A stretch of DNA of 64,000 nucleotides from CAWDMC01 sp963803295. Its GTDB lineage: Bacteria; Acidobacteriota; Terriglobia; UBA7540. How positions within the stretch are numbered: the first letter of the stretch is position 1; each line of letters starts with the position of its first letter. Made by a program: the position numbers and the translations under genes. The DNA lies in the NCBI GenBank assembly GCA_963803295.1, contig CAWDMC010000023.1, forward strand, positions 638,551-702,550. The letters run 5' to 3'. This document shows positions 54,309 to 63,147 of this stretch, piece by piece. The notes under the pieces are model-generated. The model saw only the letters and a list, made by a program, of their open reading frames with translations. It was not told where the DNA came from and ran no database searches.

Positions 54309-55449
54309 CGCCGAGTGTTCATTGGCGTGTCGGTCGAGCTGGGCGAGCGCTTCTCGCATCATGTTGAGCTTGGCTTGGCTGTAGCGCTTGAAAACGTCAG
54401 CGTCACCCTGCCGGAGCATCAGCGTCACAAAATGGTCGGATACGCCGCCCGCACTCAGGCGGCTGGCGAAGGTGTGCCTCAAGTGGTACAAAGGGAAGTA
54501 AGGCACTTTAGCTCGTCGCAAGGTGGCTGTCCAAGCCGTTTTGAGCTTTGTGATATATGGCTTCTTGGCATTGGCCTTTGAGCGCGGGGAAAAGGTACTC
54601 CGAATTAGGTGTCAGGCCGACTTGTGATTTGAAAGCTTGGGAAGCTAATTCGGTCATGGGCATATCTCCGACGCCGCTCGGTGTTTTGGAATCGGGGATA
54701 TGAACAAAGGAGTTCTCAAAATCGATGTCCGCCTTCTTCATGGGCATCAGTTCTTTGTAGGGGCGCAGCCCCATCTCAGAAATTATGACAATCACATTCC
54801 TGAGGTGGCTGGGGGCGCACATTTCAATAAGTTGTTGCTCGCTTGCCGTCATGTAGTGAGGTTTGCGCGTGGCTTTACTTATAGACGCTGGAAATTCAAC
54901 AGGGTCGCAAGGGTTTTGCGTCAAGCGGTGGAGCCTGACGGCAACGTTCAGTATCCGCCGAAAAACGCGGAATTCCTGATGGACGGTTGCCGGTTTCACG
55001 GTTCCCCGACGCTGAAGCCCCATCTTCGTGTGGCATCTCCTTCCTTCTAACAACCGCCGCCGGAGGTATTGTTCGATGGCCTCCGGCGTTATATCCGAAT
55101 AGTCGTGTCTCCCCAAAAGTGGGCTTCAGCATGTTGACGGCGTTGAGATTCTGAAGATGTGTTTTCTCAGCACGAAACGGTGGCTTGGAACGGTTCTCCA
55201 GATACCACATGTCCACTCGCTGAAGGTGAGGTTCTTGCTCGCGAGGATGGTGGGGAGCACACCCTCGTCTCTGGCAGTGAGCCGCTGTACGAGAAAACGT
55301 TCCGCCTCCTGTGGGTCTGCTGTCCCAGTGGACTCCAGGACAACGTGGCCCTCGCGGTCGCGATAGCTGGCCCACAAGAAGGAAGAGTCTGATCGGGGGT
55401 AAATGGTTCCTCCCGTCTTACGTGGTCTACCCATTGATTCCTCCATCAA
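54282..55449 (-). CDS. int: Tyrosine-type integrase of the element, several frameshifts
   Basis: Site-specific recombinase assumed to act at tRNA-Arg. Four minus-strand frames must be joined. 55449 to about 55215 gives GTIYPRSDSSFLWASYRDREG (AP2-like arm-binding domain); a second frame gives WYLENRSKPPFRAEKTHLQN; a third (55116-54508) gives DITPEAIEQYLRRRL, the core-binding domain, and Arg I in EMGLRPYKELMPMKK; a fourth (54521-54282) gives HLRHTFASRLSAGG (H-x-x-R type box) and the catalytic Tyr in DVFKRYSQAKLNMM. All catalytic boxes remain. Three shifts in one gene could be error or real inactivation, so activity is uncertain. Confidence 0.82.
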
Positions 55450-55663
55450 CGAAGAATTTTTGGCGCCATTTATCCAGTTCGGACAGCGTGAACCGGATGG
55501 AACGGCCCATTAATCGGAAATGGGGAATCTGCTTTCGCTCAACATAAGCATATACCAGGGACGGGCTGACGCCAAGAAACCGCGCGGCGGTTTTGACGTC
55601 CACAGGAATTTCGAAACCTTGGATCTCCTGCGGGTCTCTCAATGGGGCTGGTTTCTTGGACAC
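55427..55663 (-). CDS. Excisionase/helix-turn-helix DNA-binding protein
   Basis: A 78-residue MerR-like HTH_17 protein: VDVKTAARFLGVSPSLVYAYVERKQIPHFRLMGRSIRFTLSELDKW is the standard excisionase-family helix-wing pattern. It starts at ATG 55663 and overlaps the integrase start by 23 bases, so both are probably expressed together. Likely directs excision versus integration or represses the integrase promoter. Confidence 0.85.
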   Translation of the reverse strand: MSKKPAPLRDPQEIQGFEIPVDVKTAARFLGVSPSLVYAYVERKQIPHFRLMGRSIRFTLSELDKWRQKFFVDGGING

Positions 55664-55724
55664 TGTTCATAATGAGGCCTCCTCAAGCATTGAAAACACA
55701 CCTTTCCGTATCGAGTTTTGTCGG

Positions 55725-56221
55725 TCAGTTCGTCCAATGTTTTGTCGCAGCTGCGTGTTTGAGGATTTGAGAGGTTGTACCGCAGCGTCGGCACATAAAG
55801 GAATTGTCCCAGCGTTTCCGTTGTGTTGGAAACACGCAATGGTTGAATCGCCAAATGAGCGACCACAAAATGACCAGAGCAGTGGCATAGGCGTCCATGC
55901 CGAAGTTAAATACCCGGCTGATTTCCTTGGCATTGTGAGCATTCTCCAGCACGGCGATTCCCACAAACCACAGGATGATCAGCCCCGCCAGCCACCACTT
56001 GAATGTCTTCCAGTACGATCTCTTAGCTGGAGGGCTCAAGCGCGCTGAAAGACGGGTCTGAAAGGCACCTGTCGTCTTCGCTCTGCCGCCCCAGAGCCCC
56101 AGCCCACCCGTTCCGAGGGATAGACCATCGAGCGCGTCCGACCCTTGTATTCGGACAAACCCTGCTCATAGGCGAGCGACACCTTTACTAAGTTTGTTGA
56201 TTGGCAAACCGAGCACTCCAT
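55725..56221 (-). CDS. Membrane protein with terminal zinc-ribbon motifs, one probable frameshift
   Basis: From ATG 56221: MECSVCQSTNLVKVSLAYEQ carries a CxxC pair. Near 56095 the frame changes; the other frame continues GLWGGRAKTTGAFQTRLS and SPPAKRSYWKTFKWWLAGLIILWF, giving two membrane helices (WLAGLIILWFVGIAVL and ATALVILWSLIWRF), then CRRCG at the end. The joint product is about 165 residues. Read as two genes, 56036-56221 and 55725-56039 (TTG start) would overlap by four bases, which I cannot fully exclude. Function unknown; element-encoded. Confidence 0.55.
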
Positions 56222-56237
56222 GATCGTTTTCCCTCCT

Positions 56238-56900
56238 TTACCAAACACCCGGAATCAACCGGTAGCGAACCTTTTCGGCGTAGTGCGCGTAGCCGGCAAG
56301 GTTATCGATGAGGAATCGGTCCTCACGTGCGACGCGAAATAGAATAATCGCCCCATAAATTGATGCGGGGATCAGTGCAAGCCCTGAGCCGAGTGCGAGC
56401 GCCGTGAATGGGACGATGAACAACATGGCCAAGTAGCCCGGATGCCGGACGAAGCGATACGGGCCATGGGTAACCAGATGGTGTCCTCGGTCCGTCTGAA
56501 GCCGGAGCGCCGTTGAAAAGAACGGATTTGCTGCCACCGCCCAAATCTGGAAAACATTGGCCGCGACAAGCACGACGAATGCGGCGATCTGGGCCGGTTT
56601 GGAGAACAGACATGCCCAGTGAAGCCTTCCTGTATCGAGTGCGGCAACGGCGACAGTTGCCAAGAACAAAACACTCGCGACCGGTCGTACAGCGGGGTCG
56701 ATTCCCTCGGCGCGTGGCTCGCTTCGTTCCTGAGCCAAATCGGGATCGATGGCCACTAAACTGACTAGACCCAATACCGCGAACACCACCTGATATACCC
56801 TCAACATCGGCAGCCTCGCACTCCCCGCAAAAAGAAAGGCCAGACCCGCGAGAAACGCGTTCGCCAAAAGCCAGCGAGTTAGTCGGACTCCCAAAGTCAT
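56238..56900 (-). CDS. Isoprenylcysteine carboxyl methyltransferase-like membrane protein
   Basis: A 220-residue polytopic protein of the ICMT/PEMT family. Five or six helices, and the SAM-binding C-terminus with the signature HHLVTHGPYRFVRHPGYLAML followed by EDRFLIDNLAGYAHYAEKVRYRLIPGVW. Bacterial members methylate unknown small or lipid substrates. ATG 56900 overlaps the stop of the primase gene, placing this enzyme inside the transfer operon, which is unexpected. Confidence 0.88.
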   Translation of the reverse strand: MTLGVRLTRWLLANAFLAGLAFLFAGSARLPMLRVYQVVFAVLGLVSLVAIDPDLAQERSEPRAEGIDPAVRPVASVLFLATVAVAALDTGRLHWACLFSKPAQIAAFVVLVAANVFQIWAVAANPFFSTALRLQTDRGHHLVTHGPYRFVRHPGYLAMLFIVPFTALALGSGLALIPASIYGAIILFRVAREDRFLIDNLAGYAHYAEKVRYRLIPGVW

Positions 56901-57940
56901 GGTGTCATCCTCAGTGCAAGGCGTTGTGAAGCTCCCTGCGATGACTCCCCGTGCGCTTGACCTTGCGGATGCTGACGATTGATGAGCTTCTGGGTGTCGT
57001 TAACCGTCTTACGGCCATATTGCTCGCCATCCTCGGCGGTCCGCGGCGGATGGGCGCTGATGGTGCGAACGACCTCTTGAGGATCGGTCCCGTGCGACAG
57101 CGCGTACCGCGCGTAGGCGCGAGTGACGGTCAGCCGGGCGTAATATCCTGGGTCTGGCTTGTCCTGCCGGGACTGCTCCAGTTTCTGAACCAGGCTCTCA
57201 ACCGATTCGCCGCGCCCGAGTTGCTGCATAACCCAGCGCCAGTCGAGCTCGGAGTGCGTGTTTTTGAGGGACGAGCCCTGGGCGGCGGGGCGTTGGTTGG
57301 CACCAGGCTCCTGCGCCTGCGTCACCTCCGGCGAGATCTTGAAATCGGCCGCGTGGTGAACCTCTGAGCTATCCTGCCGCGCCTCGATCCGGTACATCTC
57401 CTGATACTTCTTGTTGTAAAAGCCCGGAAGCCTCAGCACCCGAGTGGAGTCGGTTGCCGCGGGATCACCACCAAATTCTCTCGCCATGGCCCGCATCAAG
57501 TTTTCCGCTTCAGCCTGGGACATGCCTTCCACTTTCCAAATCACCTGATGTTTACCGGGGGAAGTGTCAATTACGAAGTTAGGCCGGGGCAGGATATCGC
57601 TCGCCTGAATGGCCCTCAGCGCGCGGTCGCCATCCTGGTCCAAGTCGAGGTACACATGGCGAATGGCCTCCACATCCTGTTTGCGGCGATGAGCAGAATC
57701 GCCGTTCAAAGTGTTTTGAGAGATATAGACGTCGTAGCCGTTCGCATTCGCGTGGCGGAGCCAACTCTGCCATCTGGAAGAAGAGATGGCCTCGGCCGTG
57801 TTGATGCGCTGGACGGTATCGCCTTTGGCGCGATGGTGAATCAACACTGCAAGATGGTCCTGCGGCTCGTAATTCGTTTTGATGTATTCCTCGGGCGTCA
57901 GACGACGGCCGTCGGTTGGGCTTTGTCCTAATGCCGGCAT
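56897..57940 (-). CDS. RepB-type DNA primase-like protein
   Basis: A 347-residue protein with a RepB/archaeo-eukaryotic primase-like domain: IHHRAKGDTVQRINTAEAI, VYISQNTLNGDSAHRRKQDVEAIRHVYLDLDQDGDRAL (D-x-D metal site), FVIDTSPGKHQVIWKVEGM and GGDPAATDSTRVLRLPGFYNKKY. It probably primes DNA synthesis on the transferred strand or at the element's replication origin. ATG 57940 has AGGAGG upstream and overlaps the VirB11-like gene by 13 bases. Confidence 0.85.
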   Translation of the reverse strand: MPALGQSPTDGRRLTPEEYIKTNYEPQDHLAVLIHHRAKGDTVQRINTAEAISSSRWQSWLRHANANGYDVYISQNTLNGDSAHRRKQDVEAIRHVYLDLDQDGDRALRAIQASDILPRPNFVIDTSPGKHQVIWKVEGMSQAEAENLMRAMAREFGGDPAATDSTRVLRLPGFYNKKYQEMYRIEARQDSSEVHHAADFKISPEVTQAQEPGANQRPAAQGSSLKNTHSELDWRWVMQQLGRGESVESLVQKLEQSRQDKPDPGYYARLTVTRAYARYALSHGTDPQEVVRTISAHPPRTAEDGEQYGRKTVNDTQKLINRQHPQGQAHGESSQGASQRLALRMTP

Positions 57941-58905
57941 ATTTCCTCCTGGCGAAGGTAAAGCGGAGTGAAGTCGTAACGGTCCACCTCCGGGTCGTAG
58001 CCCTTGATTTCGAGGACTTCCGAGACGAAGCGTTGCCCTGGCCGACGCTCCAGTTGGACGACGACGTTTAACGAGTCGGCAATGTTGCTCTTGATTGCGT
58101 GATAGGGCAGGTCGATCCCACTCTGCAGGACGCAACTGGTAAAGCGCGACAAGCCCTGTTGCGCGGATGTGGCGTGGACGGTGGAAAGCGTACCGGAGTG
58201 CCCCGTATTGAGCAGTTGTAAAAGGTCGAAGGCTTCCCCACCGCGAATCTCGCCCAGAATAATCCGGTCGGGACGGTGCCGTAGGGTCGCTTTCAGGAGG
58301 TCGCGAATAGTAACGGCTGGGAGGCCATTCTGCTCCCGACGCGCCTCAAACCGGACCAGGTCACTCTTGTGGATTTGGATCTCGGAGGTATCTTCGATGA
58401 TGACAACCCGCTGATCGTTGGGAATATAGCCGGCCAGGATATTCAACAAGGTCGTCTTTCCGGTGCCCGTCCCGCCGCTGATCAGGATGTTCCTGTGCTG
58501 AATAACGTGATTTTCAAGTTCGGAGGCCAAGCTTTGGGGCAGGGTTCCGATTCGAACGAGGTCATCAATGGAGAAGTGTCGGGCGTTGAATTTGCGAATG
58601 GTCAGTGTGACCCCGTTGAGGCTGCAGGGTGGAATTACGGCAGCCACGCGGCTGCCATCGGGTAGGCGGGAATCAAGGATGGGCTTGGCCTCCGAAATGT
58701 CGTCTCCGAGCCGTCGCGCTATGTTCTTGACCGCGATCATCAAAGATTTTTCGGTGAGAAAGACGCCGGGAACGGGCTCCAGATAGCCCTGGCGCTCGAT
58801 GAAGACGTGGTCGTGCCCATTGACCATAATTTCGCTGATGTCCGGGTCCAAAATCAGCGGTTCGATGGCCCTTAAGAAAGGAAGAATTAGCTCGAAACCA
58901 TTCAT
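57928..58905 (-). CDS. VirB11/CpaF-type secretion ATPase
   Basis: Hexameric ATPase that powers a conjugative type IV secretion system or pilus. The 325-residue protein has an N-terminal domain (DPDISEIMVNG, FIERQGYLEPV), Walker A ILISGGTGTGKTTLLNIL near residue 140, Asp box VIIEDTSEIQ, Walker B RHRPDRIILGEIRGGEA and His box TGHSGTLSTVHA. It resembles TrbB/CpaF as much as VirB11. ATG 58905 overlaps the relaxase stop. No other T4SS gene is in view. Confidence 0.93.
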   Translation of the reverse strand: MNGFELILPFLRAIEPLILDPDISEIMVNGHDHVFIERQGYLEPVPGVFLTEKSLMIAVKNIARRLGDDISEAKPILDSRLPDGSRVAAVIPPCSLNGVTLTIRKFNARHFSIDDLVRIGTLPQSLASELENHVIQHRNILISGGTGTGKTTLLNILAGYIPNDQRVVIIEDTSEIQIHKSDLVRFEARREQNGLPAVTIRDLLKATLRHRPDRIILGEIRGGEAFDLLQLLNTGHSGTLSTVHATSAQQGLSRFTSCVLQSGIDLPYHAIKSNIADSLNVVVQLERRPGQRFVSEVLEIKGYDPEVDRYDFTPLYLRQEEICRH

Positions 58906-61663
58906 ACCTGTGCCTGCTCCTGGACGCTCTGTCGCTCGTGTTTTAGCACTTGACGACCGGTCTGCTGGACGTCTTGCGCCTCGATGGCTGCCGTTTTCGA
59001 AACATCCCTGCCGAGGCGCTCCGCGAGCGTACTCGCGTCGTTCGTATAGACCTGGGCGTCGATTCGAGCCCGGGAAACTGCCACGTAAGCGAACCGCTGA
59101 TTCACCAGCTCGGAGTTACTCTGGTCCTTGGCAGGGACATGGACGATGACGCGGTCAACGGTCTGCCCCTGGCTCGTGTAGCTGGTCATGGCGTATCCAT
59201 GGTCGAGGTGCGGGTGCTCCCGAAGGTTGAACTGGGCGGTCTTTCCAGATTCCAGGCGAAGACGAATGTTCCCGGCAGAATCGATCTTCTCAATTTGGCC
59301 TAGTTCCCGATTCGCGATCCGTGCACGACCCAAAGGCGCGGTGAACTGGACCCGATCGCCCTTCGAAAACTGCCGCTCCTCCCGCTGGTAAACGTTGACG
59401 CCTTGAAGCCTTTTGGGATCGTAGGTAGACTCCACGCCATTCTCACGGCGAACCGTAACGAGGTTTTCGCGTTTCTGTACGCGAACGACCGTCGCATAGT
59501 CACCGGCTTTGACGCCTGTGTGGCGGCTGCCCCTGGTGTAACGGATGACATCTCCCAGCTCGTAGGCGGCTGCCCACTGCCGGTCCGCGCCGGTCAATTC
59601 GGGGCGGTTTACCAGAATCATGGCCTGATGACTCTCGCCGCTAACTTTCCCCTGGGCTTGGAGAAGTTCGTGGATGTGACGGTTAATTTGAAGGCGGCTC
59701 TGGTTGTCAGGTGAGACCACGAGACTATTTTCGGGGTCTTTGAGATACTCTGCCGCCACCGCCTTAAGCCGTTGTTCCGTATCGGGAATTTCATGAATGC
59801 GTTGCTGCTCCGCCAAGCGTTTCACGGCGTCGGCCGTCTCTCCCCTGGCGAGGGACTCGACGGCACGTTTAAGCCCGGGATCTCGCTGCCGGATGATTTC
59901 CTCAAGGTGGGCAGTGCGCATGCCGCCGTCCTGCATTTGCTGGAAGGGCCGGCCGGCATCCACGGCTTGATGTTGCTTGGTATCACCCACCAAAAGAACA
60001 CGGTCGTTCGGGGCTAAGCGCCTGAACAAATCATTCACCTGCCTGGTACTCGCCAAACTCGATTCGTCCAGCACAAATAGGCGGCGTGTTTCAGGGTCAG
60101 TAGCTTGCTTCTTGAGCAGAAAACTCTGGAGCGTTGCGGACGGGATTCCGGCCTCTGCGAGACGATGGGCAGCCCGCGAAGTGGGAGCAAATCCCTCAAC
60201 CTTGTAGCCTTGAGTCTCAGCGGCGCGGCGAATGGCCCGTAGGGTCGTCGTCTTCCCGCTCCCGGCCACGCCCTGGAGCCCTGTGATCCGGTCATGGCTT
60301 CCCAAGATTTCCCGAACGGCCTGGCGCTGACCGTCGCTGAGGCTGCGAAACTCTCGGTCGAATTTTCGGGCGGTACCAGAGTCAACCAGGGGAGCATCCA
60401 TGCCCTGGCCGTTCCGAATCGAAGTGATGTTTTCGTGCTCGAAGGTCCGCATCTGGGCGGTCGTAAAGGAGCGCTGCACGATGTTTTCAGGTCCGTTGCC
60501 AACGCGGATAAATTCACCCTTGGCTATCCGGCCGTCGAGGTCGTTGCGGATTTCGCGTAGGGTCGCCTCACCCATGGCCCGGCGCAGGGCATCCCGGAGG
60601 AGGGGGCGTTCTTCTACCACCGCCTCGCGCTCGATATTGCGGTCACGCGCATAGGTCACGGCTTCCCTGGCACAAGCCATGCGTTCGTATCTGTTTTGGT
60701 GCTCCTGAGAGTGCTGTCGTCGTGCCTGGGCGGCTGAGACAACCTCCTGCGGGTCATTCGCATATTTTGCGGCCAAGGCCAGGTTGAGGCGCTGCATTTC
60801 TTCTGGTGTGAGGTGAGCTTTCCGCTCGCGCGTCCGGTGGGCGCCCATTTCCGCCGCTTTGGAACCAGAAAGCTTATTGGCTTCCAGGTATTCCTTGATC
60901 TGCTTCCGGCGAGGGCTACTCGCGTCCAGGTATTCTTTGGTATAGCCCTGAATTTCAAATTCACCAAACTTGCCACGTTCGATTTCGTACCCGAGTTGTT
61001 TCAAGCGGGAGGCCAGCTCGGCGCGATAGATCGCCGTGGCATACCGTTGCGACCTGTAAAGCTCTTGCGGTTGGAGGGCATGCGGTTTGCCGTCTGAAGT
61101 TTCCGTCAAATTAAAGATAACGACGTGGGTGTGAAGCTGGGGGGCTGAGTAACCGTTCACTGGGCGGGCGCTATCATGTTCGAATTTGGCGGCGACCATC
61201 TTGCCGGTGTCTCTGCGGGATGGTTGCCGCCGATCCGAGCCTGGACGTATCTTTCCAATTCATCTAGGGCGACTTTTACACTTTCCCTGTGCGCTTCTCG
61301 AACCTTCTCGTCGGCCCCTACGAGGGCAGTGATCGAGACACTTTTTGGTGCACTGAACGTGGCGTCCCATCCGGCCCGGTGTTCGGCAGACTTGATATTT
61401 CTCCCCTGCGCATCGTGGTATTGGGTCGCCGCGTGGTGCTGAACAAGTTGCTCGCCCGAGACCGGGTGCTGCCCCTCGGCGAGACGATAGAACTGCTGCC
61501 CCGAAACTTCTTCTATCAGACTCCATTCAGAAGCCAGCTTCCCGTACCACTCCCCGTTCACGCGACGCGCCTCGGAGTAATAATTCTGCTCGGAATTAGC
61601 AAACTCCTGCTCGTGATAGGAATGAGCCTGGCCGGTGGTAAGCGGTTTTGAAATCGTCAGCAT
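58902..61663 (-). CDS. MobF-family conjugative relaxase/helicase (TrwC/TraI-like), one frameshift
   Basis: Nicks oriT and unwinds the transferred strand. ATG 61663 gives MLTISKPLTTGQAHSYHEQ and the catalytic Tyr pair in EQNYYSEARRV. The relaxase core runs YHDAQGRNIKSAEHRAGWDATFSAPKSVS. After a shift near 61200-61220 the second frame continues KFEHDSARPVNGYSAPQLHTHVVIFN with the metal-binding histidines. The helicase half has GVAGSGKTTTLRAI (Walker A), RRLFVLDESSLAS and a C-terminal UvrD-like part (LDHGYAMTSYTSQGQTVDRV). Total about 919 residues, normal for short MobF relaxases. Confidence 0.92.
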
Positions 61664-61667
61664 CGGT

Positions 61668-61868
61668 CTAATCCCTTTGCATGAGGGAACGGCTTTCGCC
61701 GGTTTCCTCAGGGTCTTCCTCCATTTCGGTTTCTCGGTTCCGCACCACACCTTCGTCACCGGGAGATTCGTCGGCGCCGGGTCCTGCATCTGCGATAGCA
61801 GTGGTATGCGGGATGGGTGTCCGCAGGAAGAGCTGCCAGTCCGTTCGTTCGATCAGAGGCGGGTGCAA
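61668..61868 (-). CDS. Small hypothetical protein upstream of the relaxase
   Basis: A 66-codon frame from TTG 61868 ending five bases before the relaxase ATG. The tail (NRETEMEEDPEETGESRS) is acidic and Glu-rich. No family is recognised, and the start lacks a good ribosome-binding site. Position next to the relaxase is the main support; it may equally be the oriT/leader region. Confidence 0.3.
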   Translation of the reverse strand: MHPPLIERTDWQLFLRTPIPHTTAIADAGPGADESPGDEGVVRNRETEMEEDPEETGESRSLMQRD

Positions 61869-61964
61869 GTTCCGGGCTTTAACGAGGGTAACAATATATT
61901 TGACAACTCACATTGGTAGGTCGGAGAATTGAAGGGCGTGACAGGCTCGGGGGCAAGGCGTCAG

Positions 61965-62120
61965 TCAGGCGGGCTTCTTCTTGGCCCGCTTCCTCTGCTT
62001 TAACCGCTTCAGTCTGGCTTCTTCTTTCAGGAGAGCCGCTTTCGGAACCGTGATGACAGTCCGAAATGCATGGTCCATCCGTGCCCACGGCGTTTCCTCT
62101 TCGGGTTGGCCTACCTTCAT
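61965..62120 (-). CDS. Small basic protein, third gene of the Panacea operon
   Basis: A 51-residue protein from ATG 62120, overlapping the stop of the 89-residue gene by four bases (ATGA). Sequence MDHAFRTVITVPKAALLKEE then a Lys/Arg-rich tail (RLKQRKRAKKKPA). The F-x-x-V-x-x-V-P-K-x-x-L core resembles small element-borne proteins of unknown role. Translational coupling supports expression. Confidence 0.6.
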   Translation of the reverse strand: MKVGQPEEETPWARMDHAFRTVITVPKAALLKEEARLKRLKQRKRAKKKPA

Positions 62121-62386
62121 GGGACGGGCGGAATTCTCACAAGTATGAAATTGATCCATACGCAATCCTTGTCAAAAGTGTAGATCGCCACAAGCGCGGG
62201 AGTGTTCTGATGCCCGTTCCCTTTCTGCTTGTAGAGCCAATTGATGTCGTCAATGATCTCGCCGCTTTCTGGGTCATGGGCTAGCCACCACTTGAGCGCT
62301 TCAAACGCATCGTTGAGGCGCGGGTAAAGCGGCTGTTCGCTGTCAATGGTTTCACTGACTATCTCAGCCTCAATGACAGTACGCAT
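62117..62386 (-). CDS. Putative toxin or partner of the Panacea protein
   Basis: An 89-residue protein starting at ATG 62386, three bases behind the Panacea gene. It reads IDSEQPLYPRLNDAFEALKWWLAHDPE, then PALVAIYTFDKDCVWINFIL at the C-terminus, an alternating hydrophobic pattern seen in RelE/ParE-like folds (A-L-V-x-x-Y-x-x-x). Panacea-domain antitoxins are known to pair with many unrelated toxins, so this is the obvious candidate. Toxicity is inference. Confidence 0.55.
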   Translation of the reverse strand: MRTVIEAEIVSETIDSEQPLYPRLNDAFEALKWWLAHDPESGEIIDDINWLYKQKGNGHQNTPALVAIYTFDKDCVWINFILVRIPPVP

Positions 62387-62389
62387 TGT

Positions 62390-62926
62390 TTAGATTTGAA
62401 CACCCTCATTTTCAAGCTGCCCTCGTGCCCACTCTCGTTCTTCGTCGGTGAGTTGTCCAGGTTCCGCAAATACTGTGAAGTGAGGAATCTCCTCGCCTTC
62501 TTGCGCTACTTTCCAGATGTGATCGTGAGATGCCTCGCTGATCGAGGTAGCCGTATGCTCGTCGCAGACGAACTGAATCATCTGCTCAACAATGCTGAGT
62601 TCCTGTGGTGACAGGAAGTCTGACGACGCAGGTGCATGCACGACGTATTCTGTTTTCCTCTTACCGTAATGAGTGGATTCGGTGACGGTCAAAACGCCTT
62701 CACTCTCCAGTTCACGAAGGATGGGAACAATCGGCGTTGGCACTGGCCCGAACTGTCGCTTGACGTAGCGAGCGCCGGTGATCGGTCGGCCCAACCGATA
62801 GAACGCGAAGAGGTCCGAGAGCCATAGGGTCTTGTTCAGCTTAACCGCCCCTAGCGTGGACGGAGCATTGCACCGACGTGCACAGACGTAGTGAACAAGA
62901 GATTTGAATTTGTGACGGTTATACAT
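62390..62926 (-). CDS. Panacea-domain (DUF4065, SocA-like) antitoxin-type protein
   Basis: A 178-residue protein from ATG 62926. KFKSLVHYVCARRCNAPSTLGAVKLNKTLWLSDLFAFYRLGRPITGARYVKRQFGPVP is the Panacea/DUF4065 core (L-x-K-L-x-K-L-L-Y-x-x-D type, then G-P-V-x). The C-terminal half with SPQELSIVEQMIQFVCDEH and SHDHIWKVAQEGEEIPHFTVF belongs to the same domain. It is the first gene of a compact three-gene operon on the element; probable antitoxin. Confidence 0.85.
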   Translation of the reverse strand: MYNRHKFKSLVHYVCARRCNAPSTLGAVKLNKTLWLSDLFAFYRLGRPITGARYVKRQFGPVPTPIVPILRELESEGVLTVTESTHYGKRKTEYVVHAPASSDFLSPQELSIVEQMIQFVCDEHTATSISEASHDHIWKVAQEGEEIPHFTVFAEPGQLTDEEREWARGQLENEGVQI

Positions 62927-63147
62927 CTTTCGGTGTTCTCCTTCCCCTAAAGCGAGCACCGAACTTGAGGTTTATATAGGCGCCCTACTATGGCGTGACT
63001 TTCAAGCGATCCCCGTTTACATGCTATTTGGTTACGAGGAATTTGTCAAGGTTGGGTAGTAGTGAGAAGTAGTGGGGATCTTGTTGCGTTTTTAGCGTTA
63101 ATCCTCTAGTCTGTCGAGTTCGCAAGTCCCAGTGATAGGAAGTTGTC

